Assembly (NCBI GenBank): GCA_021827465.1
Contig: JAKAVX010000080.1
Location: 1-8,771, forward strand
Length of the DNA stretch: 8,771 nucleotides
Direction: 5' to 3'
Source: Deltaproteobacteria bacterium
Lineage (GTDB): Bacteria; Desulfobacterota_B; Binatia; Binatales; Binataceae
The notes under the pieces were generated by a model that saw only the letters and a list, made by a program, of their open reading frames with translations, was not told the origin of the DNA and did not search any database. Each line of letters begins with the position of its first letter. Position 1 is the stretch's first letter. Of this stretch, positions 6,265 to 8,771 are shown in pieces. A program made the translations under genes and the position numbers.

Positions 6265-7071
6265 ATGCGAGAAACCAGTCCCGTTATCGAGATCGCTGGC
6301 CTCAGGGTCGAGCGGGAAATCGTGATTCTTGACGACGTGCATTGGCGCGTCGAGCGCGGCGAGCATTGGGTCGTGATGGGCGCGAACGGATCGGGCAAGA
6401 CCTCGCTGTTGAGCGCGATGACCGGGTATCTGCCGCTCACCGACGGTTCGATCAGCGTGCTCGGCGAAACCTACGGGCGCACCGATTGGCGCGACCTCAG
6501 AAAGCGGGTCGGAATCGTAAGCTCCGCGATCCAGCAGATGATGCCCGGACACGAGCACGCGCTCGAGACGGTGCTGAGCGGCAAGCGCGCGATGATCGGG
6601 CTCTGGGGCGGCGAAGACGAATCCGAGCGTCCGCGCGCTATGGATATCCTGCGGATGGTCGAAGCCGAGGGGCTTTGCGATCGCCCCTGGCGCTATCTCT
6701 CGCAGGGTGAACGCCAGCGCGTGCTTATCGGACGGGCGTTGATGGCGCGGCCCGAGCTTCTCATCCTTGACGAGCCGTGCGCGGGTCTCGACCCGGTTGC
6801 GCGCGAGCAGTTTCTTGGCTTCCTCGACCGGCTGGCGCGCAGTGCCGAAGCGCCCGCGCTCGTCCTGGTGACGCATCATGTCGAGGAAATCGTGCCGTGC
6901 TTTACCCACGTGCTGGTACTCAAGCGCGGGCGCGTGCTCGCGGCGGGGCCGAGGGAGCGCGTGCTGACCAGCGGCGTTCTCTCGGAGGCGTTCGACGCGG
7001 CGGTGACTCTCGCCTGCGTCGAGGATCGCTATCGCCTGGCGGTTAGTCCGAAGGCCGACAAAATCGCCTGA
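6265..7071 (+). CDS. Stand-alone ABC transporter-type ATPase
   Basis: The 268-residue product is a single nucleotide-binding domain with every core motif: Walker A GANGSGKTS (39-47), the Q-loop area near VSSAIQQ (85-91), signature LSQGERQRV (145-153), Walker B LLILDEPCAGLD (165-176) including the D-loop, and the H-loop in VTHHVEEI (202-209). The IVSSAIQQ stretch and THHVEEI resemble the YlmA / ModF-PhrA group of ATPases, whose substrate is often unclear. No permease or binding protein is visible in the window, so it either works with a distant membrane partner or has a non-transport role. The start fits the family, but no ribosome site precedes it; only GCGCGC and a run of seven T occupy the 18 bases after the propeller gene. 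It may rely on coupling to that gene. It ends 68 bases before a convergent gene. Confidence 0.92.
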   Translation: MRETSPVIEIAGLRVEREIVILDDVHWRVERGEHWVVMGANGSGKTSLLSAMTGYLPLTDGSISVLGETYGRTDWRDLRKRVGIVSSAIQQMMPGHEHALETVLSGKRAMIGLWGGEDESERPRAMDILRMVEAEGLCDRPWRYLSQGERQRVLIGRALMARPELLILDEPCAGLDPVAREQFLGFLDRLARSAEAPALVLVTHHVEEIVPCFTHVLVLKRGRVLAAGPRERVLTSGVLSEAFDAAVTLACVEDRYRLAVSPKADKIA

Positions 7072-7139
7072 CCATCTTCGCCCGCCTGCGTCGCGCCATT
7101 CGCCTTGAGACGAGGGCGCGAAATCGCGATCGTCCGGGG
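7072..7139. other. Convergent intergenic gap with a weak hairpin
   Basis: This 68-base gap separates the ends of the ABC ATPase and nucleoside phosphorylase genes. TCGCGCC (7091-7097) can pair with GGCGCGA (7115-7121) around a 17-base loop. There is no T-run on either strand, so it is not a standard intrinsic terminator; a Rho-dependent end is as likely. Confidence 0.35.
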
Positions 7140-7970
7140 CTAAAGCTTCAGGCAGGATTCGGCGGCCAGGCGGAACAGATGCTCGCGGACTTCGTGGCGC
7201 ATCCAATCGCGATGGTTCCATTCGCCGCTTAAGTCGTCGCCCGCGTAAAGGATTTGCGCGAACTCGACGCCGCGAAACTTCGCGACCGCGAAGAACGCCG
7301 CCGCCTCCATCTCGACCGTGAGGCATCCCTCGCGCTTTCGCATCAGCACCTTTTTTCGCGTCTCGCGGTAGAGCCCGTCAGTGGTCCAGGTCTTTGCGGT
7401 CAGATAGTCGTAACCGCGCGCCCTGAGCACGGTTTCGATTGCGGCGACCGCGCGCGGACTTGGTTCGATCTCGCGCGCGGCGGGAAGATAGTGGTACGAG
7501 GTTCCCTCGTCGCGTATCGCAGCGGTGGGCACGATAATGTGGCCGACGGCGATCCCGTCGTTGAGCACGCCCGCGCCGCCGCACGCGACGAACTTCCGGC
7601 ATCCCATCGCGATAAGCGCCTCGAGCATCGCCGCCGCCATCGGCGCACCCACCCGAGGATGGACGACGACGAGCCGGCACCCGTCGAAATCGATCTCGTG
7701 AATGGGGTGGTTGCCGAGTTCGCTGCGGCGCCGCCCAACCTCGCGCGCTCCGTTCTGGCGAAGGCCGTCGATCACGTCCTGAAAAAAGCAGAGCACGCAA
7801 TGTTCCGGCACGTCCGACGGCCGGGACACCGCGCTCGGCTCGAGGACGGCGACCGGGGTGGTGTCGAATTCGAGGATTGGGTAGCGGCGGCGCATGATGC
7901 GCGCGCGGGGCGTCGCTTTGCGCGGTTGATTTTTGTTGTGGGAGGCTTTGCGGGACGGTTTCGCCTTCAT
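7140..7970 (-). CDS. Nucleoside phosphorylase family protein (Udp/PNP type)
   Basis: The product belongs to the PNP/UDP phosphorylase fold, cytoplasmic enzymes that split nucleosides with phosphate to give free base and ribose-1-phosphate. Landmarks in the 276-residue reading are HPRVGAPMAAAM (104-115), GGAGVLNDG (131-139), DEGTSYHYLP (154-163), TTDGLYRET (196-204), the ribose-binding VEMEAAA (219-225) and AGDDLSG (243-249), where the base-contact aspartate is expected. The pattern resembles the uridine phosphorylase group (COG2820), but substrate is not certain; an adenosine, methylthioadenosine or nucleosidase role is possible. Residues 1-29 form a basic tail with 12 Lys/Arg that the family does not need. 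Met26 (7893-7895) is an alternative start, yet neither ATG has a ribosome site. The gene follows the signalling gene by 13 bases, so translation may be coupled. Confidence 0.85.
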   Translation of the reverse strand: MKAKPSRKASHNKNQPRKATPRARIMRRRYPILEFDTTPVAVLEPSAVSRPSDVPEHCVLCFFQDVIDGLRQNGAREVGRRRSELGNHPIHEIDFDGCRLVVVHPRVGAPMAAAMLEALIAMGCRKFVACGGAGVLNDGIAVGHIIVPTAAIRDEGTSYHYLPAAREIEPSPRAVAAIETVLRARGYDYLTAKTWTTDGLYRETRKKVLMRKREGCLTVEMEAAAFFAVAKFRGVEFAQILYAGDDLSGEWNHRDWMRHEVREHLFRLAAESCLKL

Positions 7971-7983
7971 CGGCGGATGAGGC

Positions 7984-8771
7984 TCAAGCCACGCCCTGGG
8001 TTGCCCGTTGAGGCTTCTGAGCCTGGGCTCTCTGCCGCACCTGCGCGAGCATCTGACGCAGCTTGGTCGGATTGATGGGCTTTTTGAAGATGGCGCCCTC
8101 GAGTCCGCGCAGCTGGCTGCGCTTGATGATGTGATCTTTGTCGTAATAGTAGGCGGTCATCAGAATGACGGGCAGCTCGGGCATCTCTTCCTTGAGCCGC
8201 ATGTAGAATTCATAGCCGTCCATCTCGGGCATCACGACGTCCGATATAACCGCGTCGAGCTTTACGTTGCGCACGATCCCGAGCGCGGCGCTCGGCCTTG
8301 TTGCCGTGTACACGACGCATCGCTCGGCGCGCAGGAGGTCGGCAAGCGAATTGACCACCGAGGTGTCGTCGTCGAGAACCAGAACGGCCATCCCGGCAAG
8401 CGGCCAGCTCACCTCGCCGACGACACGCGGCTCGGGTTTCTCGCCTTCGCCCTCGCGCGGGGCGAGATCCGCCATCCGTTTGCCCGCCATGTAGTCGCGG
8501 GTTTCGTAGATACCCTTGCGGCACATCTCGTCCAGGCGCCTGACGATTGCGGTAACGCGCACGATACCGTCGCGGATGGCGCCCATGTGCTCGTTTTCGA
8601 CCGCGAGTTCGGTCTCGTTCAGATGGCTCTGGATCGCGCGGGACATCAGTTCGAGGTTGTTCGTGATCGATTCGAGCGGGTTGTTGATCTCATGGGCGAG
8701 GCTGACCGCGATTTCGCCCGCGGTGGCAAGCTGCTCGCGCCGGCGCATCCTGCGGATGTCGCGGGCGAAGC
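7984..8771 (-). CDS. Histidine phosphoacceptor-receiver signalling protein lacking kinase ATPase domain (partial)
   Basis: The gene runs off the right edge; the visible frame continues upstream of Met at 8746-8748 as FARDIRR, which looks like the end of a PAS or similar sensor domain. Numbering from that Met: a dimerisation/phosphoacceptor domain with the H-box SLAHEINNPL (His19) and a second helix to about 71; a linker of about 50 residues; then a C-terminal receiver domain (about 120-240) with the acidic cluster DDD (126-128), phosphoacceptor Asp170 in VISDVVMPEMDG, Thr198 and Lys223 in KKP. The N, G1 and G2 boxes of a kinase ATP-binding domain are absent, and the linker is far too short to hold that domain of 110-150 residues. 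It therefore looks like a phosphotransfer or phosphatase-type module, or a kinase whose ATPase lies in a partner protein. The missing N-terminus could carry more domains. The nucleoside phosphorylase gene follows after 13 bases. Confidence 0.85.
   Translation of the reverse strand, partial: FARDIRRMRRREQLATAGEIAVSLAHEINNPLESITNNLELMSRAIQSHLNETELAVENEHMGAIRDGIVRVTAIVRRLDEMCRKGIYETRDYMAGKRMADLAPREGEGEKPEPRVVGEVSWPLAGMAVLVLDDDTSVVNSLADLLRAERCVVYTATRPSAALGIVRNVKLDAVISDVVMPEMDGYEFYMRLKEEMPELPVILMTAYYYDKDHIIKRSQLRGLEGAIFKKPINPTKLRQMLAQVRQRAQAQKPQRATQGVA

Noticed and set aside
7091..7121. Hairpin TCGCGCC/GGCGCGA as an intrinsic terminator
   Set aside because: The stem is seven base pairs with a 17-base loop and no T-run on either strand; I list it only as a weak structure.
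5836..7326. Minus-strand open frame of 496 codons across the propeller and ABC genes
   Set aside because: It is the longest frame in the window but spans parts of three real genes, is Arg/His-rich and motif-free, and is an effect of GC-rich codon use on the other strand.
7254..8075. Plus-strand open frame of 273 codons opposite the phosphorylase and signalling genes
   Set aside because: It crosses two real genes in antisense and shows no domain.

Overview
The window reads as chromosomal DNA from a GC-rich, Gram-negative-type bacterium. Coding third positions are dominated by G and C, one secreted protein carries a lipoprotein-type signal, and the dihydroorotate dehydrogenase is the quinone-linked class 2 form. 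A deep lineage such as a deltaproteobacterium-like or Binatota/Rokubacteria-like soil organism would fit, but that placement is inference from overall style. Nearly all of the window is ordinary housekeeping or accessory metabolism. I see no phage genes, insertion sequences, CRISPR arrays, rRNA or tRNA genes.

Layout, left to right. Bases 1-1135 form a leftward cluster: a previously easy-to-miss 54-residue zinc-ribbon-like protein (TTG start), thyX (flavin-dependent thymidylate synthase), and the first codons of a third gene cut by the window edge, which resembles the start of a DUF309 protein. A 142-base divergent control region (1136-1277) separates this cluster from rightward pyrD, a two-domain rhodanese-type sulfurtransferase and pcp (pyroglutamyl peptidase I). 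The rhodanese and pcp genes are only 13 bases apart. pcp ends tail to tail with, and overlaps by 8 bases, a leftward gene for a cyclase/kynurenine-formamidase-like hydrolase. A 177-base divergent gap follows. Then come a rightward secreted seven-repeat beta-propeller protein and, 18 bases downstream, a stand-alone ABC-type ATPase. The right end is a leftward pair: a signalling protein that runs off the edge (histidine-phosphoacceptor domain followed by a receiver domain) and, 13 bases downstream, a nucleoside phosphorylase.

How the genes work together. The clearest theme is pyrimidine metabolism: PyrD makes orotate for UMP, ThyX converts dUMP to dTMP, and the right-hand phosphorylase may salvage nucleosides. 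PyrD and ThyX are transcribed divergently from one short region, so shared control is possible but unproven. The remaining genes look like independent functions.

The items most worth a second look are the DHp-receiver protein that lacks the usual kinase ATP-binding domain, the unannotated zinc-ribbon gene upstream of thyX, the non-standard ThyX signature spacing, and a possible leaderless pyrD transcript. I did not find a clear new multi-gene system.
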